Position numbers and translations under genes: made by a program. From Actinomycetota bacterium (GTDB lineage: Bacteria; Actinomycetota; Actinomycetes; S36-B12; CAIYMF01): a DNA stretch of 35,933 nucleotides. This document shows positions 34,948-35,933 of the stretch, in pieces. The stretch covers positions 1-35,933 of the forward strand of contig WLRQ01000027.1 of the NCBI GenBank assembly GCA_009697815.1. Direction: 5' to 3'. Numbering within the stretch: position 1 is the first letter of the stretch; each line of letters begins with the position of its first letter. Under the pieces are notes generated by a model. The model saw nothing but the letters and a program-made list of their open reading frames with translations, made no database searches and had not been told where the DNA came from.

Positions 34948-35933
34948 CACGTCACCCTCGCTATCACGCGATCGAGCGCGGGGCCGAGTATGCGGTCGCG
35001 ACGGAACGCCCCACCCGCTTCGATGGCCCGCTCGACAACTCCGGGAGTGGTGTCAGCCGCATCGCGGGCACCGGCCAGCAGAACATCTCGCCAGGTCTCC
35101 GCTGAGGATCCGGTCCCCAGATGCACGCGCGGGTACTGCGCCAGCACGCGCCTGGCGTCGTGTTCGGCTTCGACCACGCCCGCGATGGGCTTGCCGGTCG
35201 CCACGTACTCGTACACCTTGCCCGAGGTGACCATCCGCCCACCCTCCTTGGCGAAGATCAACACGTCGATCTCCCGGTAGGCCTCGTCAATCCGCGCCTT
35301 GGGCCACCGGCCCATGTGAACGACGTTGTCCCGCACCGCGGACTGAAGCAGGAGTTCTTGGCTGCGGCTTCCTCGCACGTGTCCGAGACCGCCGTAGAGG
35401 CGAAGTTGTGAACCGCTGGGGAGGCCCGACCTCCGGGCCGCACGCCAGCCATCGATGATCTGTTGGAGTGGCAAGCCTTCGTTGATCGTGCCGAGAAACC
35501 CGAACACCGGAGCCGCGGGAACTCGGTGGCCAAGGCTTGCGGGATCGATGAACGAGATGTCCCAGCCGTTCTCGACTACGACGATCTTGTCACGATGGCT
35601 CGGGTACCGGCTCAGGTGCCAATCGGCGATGGGAGGGTTAACAAACCACATCTCCAGGCAGCCGTCGAGCAGGTGATCGAGCCACTCCTGCTGCACGTCT
35701 GATCCCGGATACGGCTCTCCCGTATAGACATTGAGGACCCACGAGTCGCGATCATCGAGCACGTAGGGCGTTCCGAATTCAGCGCTCATCATCATCGGCA
35801 CCACGAAGTCGACGTACGGATTGCCCGTCGCGATGACGAGATCGACGGGCCGCTCACGCTGAAGTCGATAGGCAGCTGCCTCGACCCGGGGACGCCACGA
35901 GGCGTACTGATTCTCCGGGAAGATCTTGCGCTC
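34947..35933 (-). CDS. GT4-like glycosyltransferase, 5' end cut by window edge
   Basis: The C-terminal 328 residues are present; the reading frame runs open to base 35933, so the start lies outside. Seen: PVDLVIATGNPYVDFVVPMMM, YVLDDRDSWVLNVYTGE, MWFVNPPIADWHLSRYP, KIVVVENGWD, FGFLGTINEGLPLQQIIDGW, and ILIFAKEGG-like sequence (DVLIFAKEGGRMVTSGKVYEYVATGKPIAGVV). This is a standard two-domain GT-B enzyme of the GT4 kind, with the donor-side Lys-Glu region at the GKVYEY block. It ends at TGA 34949-34947, overlapping the start of paralog B. It is the first visible gene of the minus-strand operon GT4, paralog B, GT2. Confidence 0.85.
   Translation of the reverse strand, partial: ERKIFPENQYASWRPRVEAAAYRLQRERPVDLVIATGNPYVDFVVPMMMSAEFGTPYVLDDRDSWVLNVYTGEPYPGSDVQQEWLDHLLDGCLEMWFVNPPIADWHLSRYPSHRDKIVVVENGWDISFIDPASLGHRVPAAPVFGFLGTINEGLPLQQIIDGWRAARRSGLPSGSQLRLYGGLGHVRGSRSQELLLQSAVRDNVVHMGRWPKARIDEAYREIDVLIFAKEGGRMVTSGKVYEYVATGKPIAGVVEAEHDARRVLAQYPRVHLGTGSSAETWRDVLLAGARDAADTTPGVVERAIEAGGAFRRDRILGPALDRVIARVT

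Overview
The window is GC-rich, tightly packed bacterial DNA from an actinobacterium. The evidence is the MtrA/MtrB pair, a WhiB-type Fe-S regulator, the F420 genes fbiC, fbiA and fbiB, and GTG starts with ATGA overlaps. The gene order is close to the mtrB-mtrA-sahH ... manB ... whiB2-fbiA-fbiB-manC block of mycobacteria and streptomycetes. The lineage cannot be fixed further from sequence alone. I see no tRNA, rRNA, insertion sequence, CRISPR array or phage gene. No stretch over 300 bases lacks a gene; the longest gap is about 215 bases.

Layout, left to right. (1) 1-2209, minus strand: mtrA then mtrB, a cell-wall/cell-cycle two-component system; mtrB runs off the left edge. (2) 2364-6680, minus: ahcY, then a CPBP membrane protease, then an OafA-type acyltransferase with an SGNH domain; structured RNA signals lie between them. 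(3) 6801-11362, minus: a small TFIIS-like zinc-ribbon protein and DUF3499, then a tightly overlapping operon of manB (phosphomannomutase), Trm112-like protein, SIS-type phosphoglucose/phosphomannose isomerase and a CDF metal transporter. (4) 11467-17195: a zincin-family remnant (plus), then whiB, a 1133-residue GT2/membrane glycosyltransferase and a DUF5719 protein (minus). (5) 17352-22426: the F420 core, fbiC on minus and divergent from fbiA-fbiB on plus. (6) 22484-24856: a VOC protein, manC and a TIGR03089-type protein. (7) 24834-35933: a 1528-residue secreted protein carrying a peptidoglycan amidase, a SpoIID-like lytic transglycosylase and two cell-wall-binding regions, followed by a glycan cluster: two paralogous unusual GT-B glycosyltransferases, a GtrA flippase, a DPM/GtrB-like GT2 and a further GT4 cut by the right edge.

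How the genes fit together. The isomerase, ManB and ManC would take fructose-6-P through mannose-6-P and mannose-1-P to GDP-mannose. The prenyl-phosphate GT2, GtrA and the large membrane glycosyltransferase would use activated sugars for envelope glycans. MtrAB, WhiB, the amidase-SpoIID protein and DUF5719 point to envelope growth and division. FbiC, FbiA and FbiB supply most of coenzyme F420; the guanylyltransferase FbiD/CofC is not in the window.

The most notable signals are: a recurring TANNNT box 6-7 bases before the start codon of six genes, which suggests leaderless transcription; the amidase/SpoIID fusion; the glycosyltransferase paralog pair; and several perfect hairpins at the ahcY, CPBP and acyltransferase starts.
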